DNA from: a bacterium
Lineage (GTDB): Bacteria; Ratteibacteria; UBA8468; B48-G9; DTJG01
Assembly (NCBI GenBank): GCA_029552985.1
Contig: JAKPDB010000068.1
Span: 1-33,004, forward strand
Reading direction: 5' to 3'
DNA length: 33,004 nt
Each line of letters begins with the position of its first letter. Position 1 is the stretch's first letter. The notes under the pieces are model-generated. The model did no database searches and was not told the DNA's origin. It saw only the letters and a program-made list of their open reading frames with translations. Shown piece after piece: positions 15,509-23,835 of this stretch. Position numbers and translations under genes: made by a program.

Positions 15509-17164
15509 TCAATTTTCCGGAAAAACTATCTTGCCATATTCGTTGAGAAACTGGTATTTTTGTTTCCAGGTTGTGTACATAAATCCCTGTACACCCTGAA
15601 TGCTCCTGGCAAGTTCAACCCATTCTTTTACATCACCAAGATTATCAGCATCATAATAATTTGCTATCAAAATTCTAAATCCTTTTTCTGAAAAAAATCT
15701 CAAACTTTTTTCTCTCGGCTTTCCTCCCCAGACACCTATGATAATATCTGACGGCAGATAATTCCATGAACCTGTAAAATCGCCTTTTACAAGATAATAA
15801 TCAGACCTTGCATTGTGATTAGGATCAAACATATCAGACCATATATAGATTTGAGCATCCGGATTATATTTTTTTAATATCTCAACCTGTTTTTTGACGC
15901 AATAGCCCAATAATTCAGCCATATTTTTCCCCTCGCACGCTTTACAGGTACCACCCATTCTGATTTCATCCATGTTCAGAAGCACCCTTCTGTACTTTAA
16001 TTTTTCCCATAATAATTTCGCCTCATGATCAAAAATTTCATAGAGCGCGGGCTCTGCCATACAAACAGTTATCTGACTGTCATAAATTAACATTGGATGA
16101 TACCAGCTAACCCGTAAATATTCACCGTCTTTTATCCTGCTTTCGGGAGTTATCCTTATAAGTGGTTGCTGGTAGTCAAATTCTCTTCTGTATGGATTGA
16201 AATATGGGTCAATAATTTTCTCGTAATCTTTACCTTCCTGATAAATGATTGAACCATCTTTGCTTTTCACCACTACAGGCGTTCCAGGTCGACCAAGCAC
16301 ATTATAGAGACCAACCTCCTCAATTTTCCAGTCATCAATCCAGAATTTTCCTTCTTTTCCTGCCCAGATGCCTGCATAAAGACTCACCCGCGAGAATTCC
16401 ATACTGTTGAATAACATCGTGAGTTTCTTCCAATCAGTTGTTTGAGGAATATTGAATGAACGCGGTGCAATATCACGATTCCCGGCAAGAACCATGATTC
16501 TGAAATTTCCAGCAGGTTTTAAATTTTCTGTTCTCACCCATATAGTAACTTTATAACATCTGTATGGTGTAACTTCAATCTCCTGCATCACTCTGCCATT
16601 TCCATAAGGTGAAAAACCAAAATTTTCAAACCTCAGTGATACGTTTCCACTATGTTTGATATCAGTGTCAATGAAACTAATTCTTCCGGGTTCATCATGA
16701 AATCTGTATCCAGTTGCTCTATTACCCTGATATTGTTCGAAACCTCCATTGTAAATCTCTATTTTTTTCTCAGCAACATAACTTGCCTGATTTCCCTTAA
16801 CCAGAAAAAGAGCATCCTTCACAGGCAATCCTTCAGCAAGATTTCTGTCATGAGAAAGAACACTGCCATAACCAACAGAAAAAACAGCCGGGATAAGTTC
16901 CACATTAAATTTTTCGCATGCTTTCTTAATTTTATCCAGCGATTCAAAAAATTTCTCGTCCTGTTTGCAAAGAGAATCAAGGCCGCCTGAAAGCACAATC
17001 CCATTATAATGATTTCTTGATGCCTCTTCTACCAGCGAAATAACCTTTTCAATATGCTGTGAATCCCTCAAATTAAAACCAAAAACCCATAAAAATCTAT
17101 CCTTCCATTCAGCCGCCCAGCAAAACTGCTGAAAGAACAAAAAAAGAACTATCGCAATTTTCAT
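15509..17164 (-). CDS. Secreted glycosidase-like TIM-barrel protein with an internal carbohydrate-binding-like module
   Basis: A 551-residue exported protein. Residues 1-17 form a signal peptide (IVLFLFFQQF core, CWA-A cleavage). Residues 20-125 look like the first part of a barrel (DRFLWVFGFNLRDS; GIVLSGGLDS; VELIPAVFSVG). About 135-290 resembles a CBM4/9-type beta-sandwich (YNGGFEQ at its start, VSLRFENF, WIDDWKIEEV at its end). The barrel seems to resume at 340-550, with RRVLLNMDEIRMGG (about 390-403), YIWSDMFDPNHNA and IGVWGGK. Asp-Glu in NMDEIR is the best candidate catalytic pair, as in GH20-like enzymes, but I cannot assign a CAZy family. It has its own promoter and stands alone. Confidence 0.62.
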   Translation of the reverse strand: MKIAIVLFLFFQQFCWAAEWKDRFLWVFGFNLRDSQHIEKVISLVEEASRNHYNGIVLSGGLDSLCKQDEKFFESLDKIKKACEKFNVELIPAVFSVGYGSVLSHDRNLAEGLPVKDALFLVKGNQASYVAEKKIEIYNGGFEQYQGNRATGYRFHDEPGRISFIDTDIKHSGNVSLRFENFGFSPYGNGRVMQEIEVTPYRCYKVTIWVRTENLKPAGNFRIMVLAGNRDIAPRSFNIPQTTDWKKLTMLFNSMEFSRVSLYAGIWAGKEGKFWIDDWKIEEVGLYNVLGRPGTPVVVKSKDGSIIYQEGKDYEKIIDPYFNPYRREFDYQQPLIRITPESRIKDGEYLRVSWYHPMLIYDSQITVCMAEPALYEIFDHEAKLLWEKLKYRRVLLNMDEIRMGGTCKACEGKNMAELLGYCVKKQVEILKKYNPDAQIYIWSDMFDPNHNARSDYYLVKGDFTGSWNYLPSDIIIGVWGGKPREKSLRFFSEKGFRILIANYYDADNLGDVKEWVELARSIQGVQGFMYTTWKQKYQFLNEYGKIVFPEN

Positions 17165-17188
17165 TTCAGATACCCTGATTTTTCTAAT

Positions 17189-17217
17189 ATACTACACTTT
17201 AAAATAGGAATGGACAA
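17189..17217 (-). promoter_or_regulatory. Probable promoter for the secreted glycosidase-like gene
   Basis: Minus strand: TTGTCC (17217-17212), a 17-base spacer and TAGTAT (17194-17189), about 25 bases before ATG 17164. An AGGG lies nine bases before the start codon. It is divergent from the putrescine operon promoter, with the -35 boxes about 12 bases apart. Confidence 0.45.
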
Positions 17218-17229
17218 ATCTGAAAAAAT

Positions 17230-17258
17230 TTGACAAAATTTCAACAAAGGTTTTTAAT
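17230..17258 (+). promoter_or_regulatory. Promoter for the putrescine-synthesis operon
   Basis: Perfect TTGACA (17230-17235), a 17-base spacer and TTTAAT (17253-17258). The leader is about 30 bases and contains AGGAG (17281-17285), eight bases before GTG 17294. Confidence 0.68.
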
Positions 17259-17293
17259 TAGTAAGTCCTGAATTTACAAAAGGAGTAAAAAAG

Positions 17294-17842
17294 GTGGATT
17301 TTGTACCAAAAAAGGTATTTATGACAAAGGGTGTCGGCAAAGACAGAGAGAAACTCACAAGTTTTGAGCGTGCATTAAGAAACGCAGGCATCGCTCAATT
17401 CAATCTTGTTTCAATCTCAAGTATTTTCCCGCCCCACTGCAAACTCATTTCAAAAACCGAAGGACTTTCGTATCTAAAGCCAGGCCAAATTCTGTTTGTG
17501 GTGATGAGCAAGAACGCAACAAATGAACCCCACAGATTAATTACAGCATCAGTGGGTCTGGCTATTCCGAAGGACCCGAACCAGTACGGATATCTTTCTG
17601 AACATGAAACTTTTGGCGAAACAGAAGAAAAAGCGGGTGATTATGCTGAAGACCTTGCTGCAACAATGCTTGCAACAATTCTGGGTCTTGAATTTGACCC
17701 GAACTCTTCGTATGACGAAAAGAAACAAATCTGGCGCATGTCAAATCAAATTATCAAAACGACCAACATCACCCAGTCAGCAATTGGCGATAAGAATGGA
17801 CTATGGACAACAGTGATTGCTGCTGCGGTTTTTATATTGTAA
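17294..17842 (+). CDS. Pyruvoyl-dependent arginine decarboxylase
   Basis: A 182-residue proenzyme that decarboxylates arginine to agmatine. The self-cleavage motif SISSIFPP is present. By family precedent (archaeal PvlArgDC) cleavage falls between Ser42 and Ser43, the latter becoming the pyruvoyl group. Other matches are [26 protein letters not shown]-type substrate loops, and [10 protein letters not shown], with the conserved C-terminal [17 protein letters not shown]. The start is GTG 17294; an in-frame ATG at 17321 is also preceded by AAGG, but family proteins begin with MDFVP-like residues, which supports GTG. The stop is three bases before agmatinase, giving a complete arginine to putrescine route. 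Confidence 0.93.
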   Translation: MDFVPKKVFMTKGVGKDREKLTSFERALRNAGIAQFNLVSISSIFPPHCKLISKTEGLSYLKPGQILFVVMSKNATNEPHRLITASVGLAIPKDPNQYGYLSEHETFGETEEKAGDYAEDLAATMLATILGLEFDPNSSYDEKKQIWRMSNQIIKTTNITQSAIGDKNGLWTTVIAAAVFIL

Positions 17843-17845
17843 CAA

Positions 17846-18736
17846 ATGGCTGAAGCACTACCATATACCTTTGGCGGAATAAAAAAAATTCCTTTGAGCA
17901 GGGCAAAATTTGTCATTTTGCCAGTCCCTTATGAAGGCACTGTTTCATTCAGACCAGGAACCAGATTCGGTCCTGAATCAATCATTTTTTCTTCAAGGTT
18001 TATGGAACTATACGATGAAGAAACAAATTCAGAACCATGTCTTGAAGGAATACTCACACTTGGTGAGATTGCCCAGGAAATTGATTCTGCCGGCAAAATG
18101 ATGAGAAAAATCCAAAACACGGCAAAAAAATTGATAAACAAAAATTGTTTTGTGTTCACTCTTGGCGGAGAACATTCAATAAGCTTTCCTCTGGTAAAGG
18201 AATATCAAAAAAAATATCCGGACTTAAAAATACTCCACTTTGATGCGCACGCTGATTTAAGAATTCAATATGAAGGAAGCAAATTCAGTCATGCAAGTGT
18301 GATGAGGCGAATATCTGAAATTGGTTGCGAAATCTATAGTTTTGGCATCAGAAGTCTCAGTAAACAGGAAGCAGAAGATTTGCAAAAACTGAAAAATGTC
18401 CACATTTATTTTGCCCACCAGTTTAGAAATCAAGTCATGATTGACCAGGCACAACATCTGCCACGGGGAAATTATTATATCAGCATTGACATTGACTGCT
18501 TTGACCCTTCATTTGTACCAGATACAGGCACTCCTGAACCTGGTGGACTCTCGTGGTACGAAGTAACTGGATTTTTGAAAAATTTCATTAAAAGTCATAA
18601 TGTCGTGGGAGCAGACCTGGTGGAACTTGCACCTTCCCATCATTATTGTGCATCTGCATTCCTCGCCGCCAAACTTGTTTATAAAACCATCGCCTACATC
18701 AGCAGCCAGCATAAAAAATCTGGTGCTTCAGAATAA
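17846..18736 (+). CDS. speB: Agmatinase (ureohydrolase family)
   Basis: A 296-residue manganese ureohydrolase converting agmatine to putrescine and urea. The dinuclear metal ligands are all present: His110 (GGEHS), Asp133, His135 and Asp137 (DAHAD), Asp215 and Asp217 (DIDCFDP). PDTGTPEPGG and DLVELAP complete the family signature. No ribosome site precedes ATG 17846. It lies three bases after the decarboxylase stop, so translation is probably coupled. The adjacent decarboxylase makes agmatine the likely substrate, in preference to arginine or guanidinobutyrate. The gene ends 9 bases before the convergent methyltransferase stop, with no visible terminator. Confidence 0.93.
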   Translation: MAEALPYTFGGIKKIPLSRAKFVILPVPYEGTVSFRPGTRFGPESIIFSSRFMELYDEETNSEPCLEGILTLGEIAQEIDSAGKMMRKIQNTAKKLINKNCFVFTLGGEHSISFPLVKEYQKKYPDLKILHFDAHADLRIQYEGSKFSHASVMRRISEIGCEIYSFGIRSLSKQEAEDLQKLKNVHIYFAHQFRNQVMIDQAQHLPRGNYYISIDIDCFDPSFVPDTGTPEPGGLSWYEVTGFLKNFIKSHNVVGADLVELAPSHHYCASAFLAAKLVYKTIAYISSQHKKSGASE

Positions 18737-18745
18737 CATGGTGTT

Positions 18746-19744
18746 TTATTTCTTATTCTGGTCTTTCACTAAGAATAAGTCAAATTGCTGATGATATGCT
18801 TTTGAACAATATTTTCCTATGGTCCTTCTCCCGGGTGTGCACAAATAGATGGGTTTTTTCTCTAATTCCATAATATCATGCGGAATGATAAATGTATCTT
18901 TAATTTTCTGCCAATCCCTGTCTCGTATAGTAATTACGCTATCAAGAAAAATGCTGACATAACATCCATGTATATTTGTTTCACCAGTTTGTTCCAATTT
19001 GCTTCTGGATATCGCAACGTATTTTTCATCAATGTCAATACCTATAAATCTGCGACCCAATCTTTTTGCAGCGATTGCTGTCGTTCCAGTGCCTATGAAC
19101 GGGTCAAGAACAATGTCATTCTCATCACTGCTCATAAGAAGCAATCTCTCAAGAAGATGAATGGGTAATTGACAGGGATGTTCGTCTCTCCTTTTTTTAT
19201 GCCTTATTCTGTGGATATCCGTCCATACATCAGAAATCAGCGGGCCAAATTGATGCATCTGACTTTTTTTACCTCCATAGTCCTGCAAGATGTAATGACA
19301 TTTCCTGCAGCGTCTATGGAGCATTCTGAGGTCATAAAATTTAAATTTATCTGACTTGACATAATACAAAATTCCATAATGATTAGGTAAAAGTGTTTTT
19401 CCGAGAGGCGCCCCCATAGCATCCCACACAATCCAGTGTCTGAATATAGCAACGTCGTTCAAATAAGAGCCAAAGTAGATAAGCCATTTTGGTATATTAT
19501 GGACAAATATAGAACCTGTGGGTTTGGTAATACGAACCATCTCATAAAGCCATTTTTTACACCACAATAGATATTCTTCAACTTCATGTTTGTCATAATA
19601 ACTGTTATATTTCTTTTTTAGATTGAACGGTGGGTCAGCAAAAGTAACATCAACACTATCATCTGGAATTTTCTTCATAACTTCCAGACAATTCCCCTGA
19701 ATGATTTTATTTATTATTGAACTAAAAAATTCTTTATTTGGCAT
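18746..19744 (-). CDS. DNA methyltransferase, beta-class (N6-adenine or N4-cytosine), DpnA-like
   Basis: A 332-residue SAM-dependent DNA amino-methyltransferase. The catalytic motif IV (DPPF, residues 37-40, in VTFADPPFNL) comes before the SAM motif I (DPFIGTGTT, 214-222), followed by GIDID at 235-239. That order is the beta class, and DPPF favours N6-adenine. Between them lies RRCRKCH (144-150), which with HPC (189-191) could form a small zinc site. About 80 residues follow the catalytic fold (252-332), ending in a basic stretch; this tail is unusual and may help target recognition. It overlaps the nuclease gene by 11 bases and is last in a four-gene operon. Role inferred: self-protection against the adjacent nuclease. 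Confidence 0.88.
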   Translation of the reverse strand: MPNKEFFSSIINKIIQGNCLEVMKKIPDDSVDVTFADPPFNLKKKYNSYYDKHEVEEYLLWCKKWLYEMVRITKPTGSIFVHNIPKWLIYFGSYLNDVAIFRHWIVWDAMGAPLGKTLLPNHYGILYYVKSDKFKFYDLRMLHRRCRKCHYILQDYGGKKSQMHQFGPLISDVWTDIHRIRHKKRRDEHPCQLPIHLLERLLLMSSDENDIVLDPFIGTGTTAIAAKRLGRRFIGIDIDEKYVAISRSKLEQTGETNIHGCYVSIFLDSVITIRDRDWQKIKDTFIIPHDIMELEKKPIYLCTPGRRTIGKYCSKAYHQQFDLFLVKDQNKK

Positions 19745-20723
19745 AGAATGTCTCTGTTAGTAGTTTTTCAAATTTTTCAAGTTCTTCCCGGTGGAAAGTA
19801 AAAACAAAATCATACGCCTCAACCATCCGTTTCAGGTCTCCTTTCCTTACATACCAGCCAATTCCATCTACAAAACCAACAAATACTGCTTCAGGATAGT
19901 TCTTTTTCAAATAATCTGCAACTGTTTTCTCTGTTTTCGCTTTATCCCCCATTCCTGAAGCGGTAGTTACTGAGTAGGAGCATTCAATTATCATTCTGGG
20001 AGAAGTTTTATCAGGAACTATAAAGTCCATTGTTCTCGGGATATTTCCTGCTTCAGGTATCCTAAATTTTCCTTTTTCAAAGGATAATCCGTTTTTCTTG
20101 AGTATGTCTTCAGTTACAACCTCAGGATTACCTTCCCTGGCTGCCTTATACGAACCTTTGGTTTTATATCTAATTATGGTATCCACAAGAGATTCTACGG
20201 AAAAACTGAACTTTTTTATATCAAGTTTTTTATACTCAAAAAGAGGGAGAACTTGTTTTAGTACTGGAATTGTAGGGCCTTTAAAAAACAAATTCACAAT
20301 CCCTTCAGCAAATTTTTCATTTGTTTTTATTAAAGATTTTATTTTATCCAGTCCCCACTCAGATTTAAACTCTTCTTCTGGCCAAGCATTTTTATTCACA
20401 AGTTTTGAAAGAAGTTTATCATCAGAAACTCTAATGAATGTAACCAACCTTTGCAAACTCTCCTTAGAAAATCCCGTTATAGTTAAAATAGCATCTAATC
20501 CATCTTCAATTGTTCTTATATGCTCAAGTAAAACAGATTCTTTTAACCCATTCTGCTCTATTTTGTTTTTAAGGAGAAAAACATTCTGGGCAATTGAAGA
20601 AATATGCCCTTCATGATATTCTTCAAACTCTTCATTGTAGAAATAAAAGGTGTTTTTGGAAAGAACGGTATTAAATTTATCATCTGGTGATGGATAGTTT
20701 CTTCTATTCATATTAAGTCTCAC
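19734..20723 (-). CDS. Type II restriction endonuclease, DpnII-like (probable)
   Basis: A 329-residue protein. The C-terminal part resembles the DpnII/MboI type of PD-(D/E)xK nuclease: MDFIVPD (Asp233), MIIECSYSVTT (Glu247), SGMGDKAKTE (Lys261 and Lys263), FVDGIGW and AYDFVFTF. DpnII-type enzymes likewise have Glu-x-Asn followed by a GSKxxE element, not a plain ExK, so Glu247 plus a downstream Lys may be the catalytic set. The N-terminal 190 residues are helical and unassigned. The start is GTG 20723, overlapping the AIPR stop as GTGA; ATG 20711 is an alternative. Flanked by a methyltransferase and an AIPR gene, it is very likely the cutting enzyme of a restriction system. The recognition site is unknown. 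Confidence 0.68.
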   Translation of the reverse strand: MRLNMNRRNYPSPDDKFNTVLSKNTFYFYNEEFEEYHEGHISSIAQNVFLLKNKIEQNGLKESVLLEHIRTIEDGLDAILTITGFSKESLQRLVTFIRVSDDKLLSKLVNKNAWPEEEFKSEWGLDKIKSLIKTNEKFAEGIVNLFFKGPTIPVLKQVLPLFEYKKLDIKKFSFSVESLVDTIIRYKTKGSYKAAREGNPEVVTEDILKKNGLSFEKGKFRIPEAGNIPRTMDFIVPDKTSPRMIIECSYSVTTASGMGDKAKTEKTVADYLKKNYPEAVFVGFVDGIGWYVRKGDLKRMVEAYDFVFTFHREELEKFEKLLTETFYAK

Positions 20724-22528
20724 TCACTTATATTAATCTTAGGCAACATATCTTCCAATGGATCTTTTCTGGTTCTTGCTCGCTCCATTTCCACTGCCTT
20801 TTCTATTTCATTATAAAGAGTAGTTATGTTTTCAAAATTCTTCAAAAAGCGGGATAGATTAGTTTCTTGCTCTAATTTTTCACTAAATTTAAGAATGCCC
20901 ACAATGTAGTTAAAAATCTTTGTAATTCTCCCCTCCAACTTCTTGTTTAGTAGTTTCTTGGCAATTTCTGAAGAGTATTGTCTATATCTTTTTTTTATTA
21001 ATTTCCCAATAAAATGCAAAATAATAAGGTTAGAGTAAAGTAAAAATTCTTTTTTCAATATCTCCTTTCCTTCTTGTTCCGTAAAAGAATTAGGGGACTT
21101 TTTTAATTTATTAAATTCTCTTCTATATTTTGATATTTCATCATTAACAACCTTCAAAATTTCCCAAGGAAGTATAAGCTCTTCAACGGATATATCCTTT
21201 TTAAAAATTTCATAATACTTCTCTGAAAATAGTTTGTTTTTCCATCTACGAGCAAAAGCAGGATCAGTTGTAAAAGAATAAATGGCCTGAGCTACCTCAG
21301 ACATTTCCATAACTCCTTTATTAAATTTTTTCTTACATTTTTGCGAAAGTTTTTGCCAATCACCTTCTTTAATTGAATAAAAATATGGCGGTGTATATTT
21401 AGCAAGTTCCTCTTTTATTCTCTTCTGAAGAGGATCGTTAGATTTTAGTTGTATTTCCGAAACAGGATTCTGAGAATTTGTATATAGAGTTATTAGGTCT
21501 ACTTCTTTTACCGGCGCCTTAATGAAACGAACTACCATCTGGACTTCGTCTAGAATACCCCCCCCATTTTCATATCTCTGGATAGCATCAGATAAGCACA
21601 CTGTAGTTTGACAGCCATTGATTATCTGGAAACCTTGCACTGTTAAAATTGGTGGAGTAACGGTCTCATTTAAAGAGAAATCTCTACACACAAAGCTTAT
21701 TCCATTGTTGTAATACCAAAACTTTCTTCGTTCATCATTGTCCAACACGGTATCAATTATCTTTGCATTAATGCTCCCTTTTCTTGCTCCCTTATAAAAC
21801 CTAATGTTTCTTTCAAAAAGTGTATCACCATATTTTTTATACATTGCAAGAATGTCTTTACCTCTAATGGTAGCAACAATTGATGGCATGCTTTCTGTTT
21901 TCACAAAATACTCACCATGAATAAGTTCAATCTTAACTTCCTCATCAACAAGAGGATTCTCTACTTGTAATTTTGAATTGTAAACCGCAACGATATCTTC
22001 TATATCATGAAAATACATTTGGACCCTTTCTTTTAATTCTGAGTTATTAAAAACTATCCGCTCTTGATTTGCTTCGCTTGAAAATTTACCAAAAGCGAAA
22101 AAGTGAAGATGAACTTCTACTTCTTCATTCCATCTTTCACAAAATGTTAATGCAGCTTCATGAAATTTGGGTACGTTCAATTTTTTGACTTCTTCGGGTT
22201 CTTTCAACCAATCAAGACACCCTTTAAATAATCCAACTTTCTTGCTACCGACTTTTTTGTTCGTATCGTCAAAAAATTTACACTGAACAATCTTTATTGT
22301 TTCATCTTCCTCAATAAATGCGTCTATTCCCTTGTCATTTGGACCATCAATTAAACAAGAACTAGCAGTCTCGCTATTTAAGTTAAAATAATTCATGAGA
22401 ATCCAGAGCACAAACCCCTTTCCATTATTCAGTAAATTCTCTTTTTTAGTTAGATACTTAACATCTTCCTTAATTGATTTTATAGAATCCGTATTTGGCT
22501 CCGATAAGTCCTTCTTTTTTCTTATCAT
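20720..22528 (-). CDS. AIPR (abortive infection phage resistance) family protein with N-terminal nuclease-like motif
   Basis: A 602-residue protein. The AIPR core is recognisable at residues 238-310: FERNIRFYKG, INAKIIDTVL, FWYYNNGISF and FQIINGCQT. The N-terminus carries a Mrr/PD-(D/E)xK-like pattern, GPNDKGIDAF (62-71) then VQCKF (81-85), giving Asp69 and Gln82-x-Lys84 as a plausible nuclease site. The C-terminal 250 residues are Lys/Glu-rich and helical. AIPR proteins are linked with phage resistance, and the family name comes from that. Start ATG 22528 follows AGGAGGG and overlaps the methyltransferase stop as ATGA. Codons 322-324 (Gly-Gly-Gly) contain a run of eight G, a possible slippage site. 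Function beyond defence is not readable. Confidence 0.83.
   Translation of the reverse strand: MIRKKKDLSEPNTDSIKSIKEDVKYLTKKENLLNNGKGFVLWILMNYFNLNSETASSCLIDGPNDKGIDAFIEEDETIKIVQCKFFDDTNKKVGSKKVGLFKGCLDWLKEPEEVKKLNVPKFHEAALTFCERWNEEVEVHLHFFAFGKFSSEANQERIVFNNSELKERVQMYFHDIEDIVAVYNSKLQVENPLVDEEVKIELIHGEYFVKTESMPSIVATIRGKDILAMYKKYGDTLFERNIRFYKGARKGSINAKIIDTVLDNDERRKFWYYNNGISFVCRDFSLNETVTPPILTVQGFQIINGCQTTVCLSDAIQRYENGGGILDEVQMVVRFIKAPVKEVDLITLYTNSQNPVSEIQLKSNDPLQKRIKEELAKYTPPYFYSIKEGDWQKLSQKCKKKFNKGVMEMSEVAQAIYSFTTDPAFARRWKNKLFSEKYYEIFKKDISVEELILPWEILKVVNDEISKYRREFNKLKKSPNSFTEQEGKEILKKEFLLYSNLIILHFIGKLIKKRYRQYSSEIAKKLLNKKLEGRITKIFNYIVGILKFSEKLEQETNLSRFLKNFENITTLYNEIEKAVEMERARTRKDPLEDMLPKINISE
21558..21565 (-). 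repeat. G8 homopolymer tract inside the AIPR gene
   Basis: Eight consecutive C on the plus strand, read as eight G in the coding strand (AAT GGG GGG GGT, residues 321-324). I noticed no other G/C run of this length in the window, which is A+T-rich. Gain or loss of one G would frameshift the protein just after its AIPR core. Confidence 0.9.
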
Positions 22529-23835
22529 TTCCCTCCTCTCTTCAAAAACAGTATATATTCATCTTTCATTGTGTTCTGGATACCTTTTATTGGTTTTACT
22601 ATCTTCTGGTCAAGGGAAAAACCAATATCTGTTACCATCTCTTCAATTCTGGTCTCCAGCCGTATCCCCCCTGTTTGTATATCGTTTGAACCAATAATTA
22701 TTACAGCATACCTATCGGGTTTTAAAACACGGTACATCTCTGAAAGGACCCTCCCCATATCTTCAAAATACATCAGCAGTTTTTCTTTTTTATTTTTCCC
22801 TTTTAACCCTATCATACCCTCACGCAATTTATCTACATTATAACCTAAATATTCCAGCTGAGGTCTATCATTTTCCGCATAATCAATCGCAAATGAATAG
22901 GGAGGAGAAGTTATAATAGCATCTATGGAATTATCTTCTAATGGAAGGTCTCTTGCATCCCCATTTTCAAATCTCGCATTACCAATCTTTAAATTGAGTT
23001 TATCTCTTACCTGAATGAAAGAACTGATTTGTCCTGTATATCTTTTGAGCACAGAAGGGAAAAGAATATCGATACTTTTTGAACATCTTCTTGCATAACC
23101 CATCGCATCCAAAAAAGCAAGAAGGGTTATCGCTTTTTCGGTATTAAAATCCTCCTGATAAGAAAATTCCTCAGGTAATATATTACTGCCTGTTAGGGCT
23201 TTATAATGTTTATGGATATCTCTTAATATAAAAGATATAACATCTCCTTCAGTTTTTAATGCCTCATACTTTACCTTGCTCATCAATACACAAAAAGGAC
23301 TTTTTTCAATACCGATAGAATTAATTCCTATTATGCTCGCTTCCACATTTAAAGTCCCGCTCCCACACATAGGGTCAAGAACAACTTCGCCGGGCTGTAT
23401 TCTTAAAATATTCAATATCCCCTTTATCAATTGCGGATGAAATTTCCCTCTATAAGGGAAAAGTCCATGTGTAGCATAACCTGTAGAAAAATTTCCCTCT
23501 TTGAAGTATGCCTTTGTTATCTCTGCCCTTCCTTCCCATAGTAAAGGTGTATTATTTGAGCAGATGAGATAATGATAAGTTGATATTCCATCAACGCTTT
23601 TAAAAAACGCTCCTCTCCGGATAATTTCATCTTTATTGAGGAAATTATATTCATAAAATGCGAATTCCAATTCGAAAATTTCTGTTATTGTAGGTAAAAG
23701 TTCATACGAAGAAGGAAAAATAATCGATCCAATCTTCGGCAAACAGAGCGGGAAAAAGTGTCTGGTGGCAGGTTGTTTGTCGTGTGAGTTCTGGGACTTA
23801 TTATATCTTGCAAAACGTTTTATAATTGGCTCCAT
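22525..23835 (-). CDS. DNA methyltransferase with motif order I-IV (TSPPY type)
   Basis: A 436-residue SAM-dependent amino-methyltransferase. SAM motif I is VLDPMCGSGT (152-161), followed by GIEKSP. The catalytic motif IV is TSPPY (309-313). SPPY often marks N4-cytosine methylation, though N6-adenine is also possible. FPYRGKFHPQLIKGIL (126-141) before motif I is a conserved element of this subgroup. The first 110 residues are unassigned and may recognise DNA. This order (I before IV) is opposite to the other methyltransferase of the operon, so the two are not recent duplicates. No ribosome site is seen before ATG 23835. As the first gene it would be translated before the nucleases. An RNA methylase role is less likely in this context. 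Confidence 0.8.
   Translation of the reverse strand: MEPIIKRFARYNKSQNSHDKQPATRHFFPLCLPKIGSIIFPSSYELLPTITEIFELEFAFYEYNFLNKDEIIRRGAFFKSVDGISTYHYLICSNNTPLLWEGRAEITKAYFKEGNFSTGYATHGLFPYRGKFHPQLIKGILNILRIQPGEVVLDPMCGSGTLNVEASIIGINSIGIEKSPFCVLMSKVKYEALKTEGDVISFILRDIHKHYKALTGSNILPEEFSYQEDFNTEKAITLLAFLDAMGYARRCSKSIDILFPSVLKRYTGQISSFIQVRDKLNLKIGNARFENGDARDLPLEDNSIDAIITSPPYSFAIDYAENDRPQLEYLGYNVDKLREGMIGLKGKNKKEKLLMYFEDMGRVLSEMYRVLKPDRYAVIIIGSNDIQTGGIRLETRIEEMVTDIGFSLDQKIVKPIKGIQNTMKDEYILFLKRGGK

Noticed and set aside
18737-18745. Terminator or att site between speB and the convergent methyltransferase
   Set aside because: Only nine bases separate the two stop codons, and I see no stem or direct repeat that recurs near 23836-23946.
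19734-20723. Deazaguanine (Dpd) DNA-modification system using queC and queE
   Set aside because: The restriction operon contains no DpdA-like or other dpd gene, and queC and queE sit in a separate housekeeping-looking operon.
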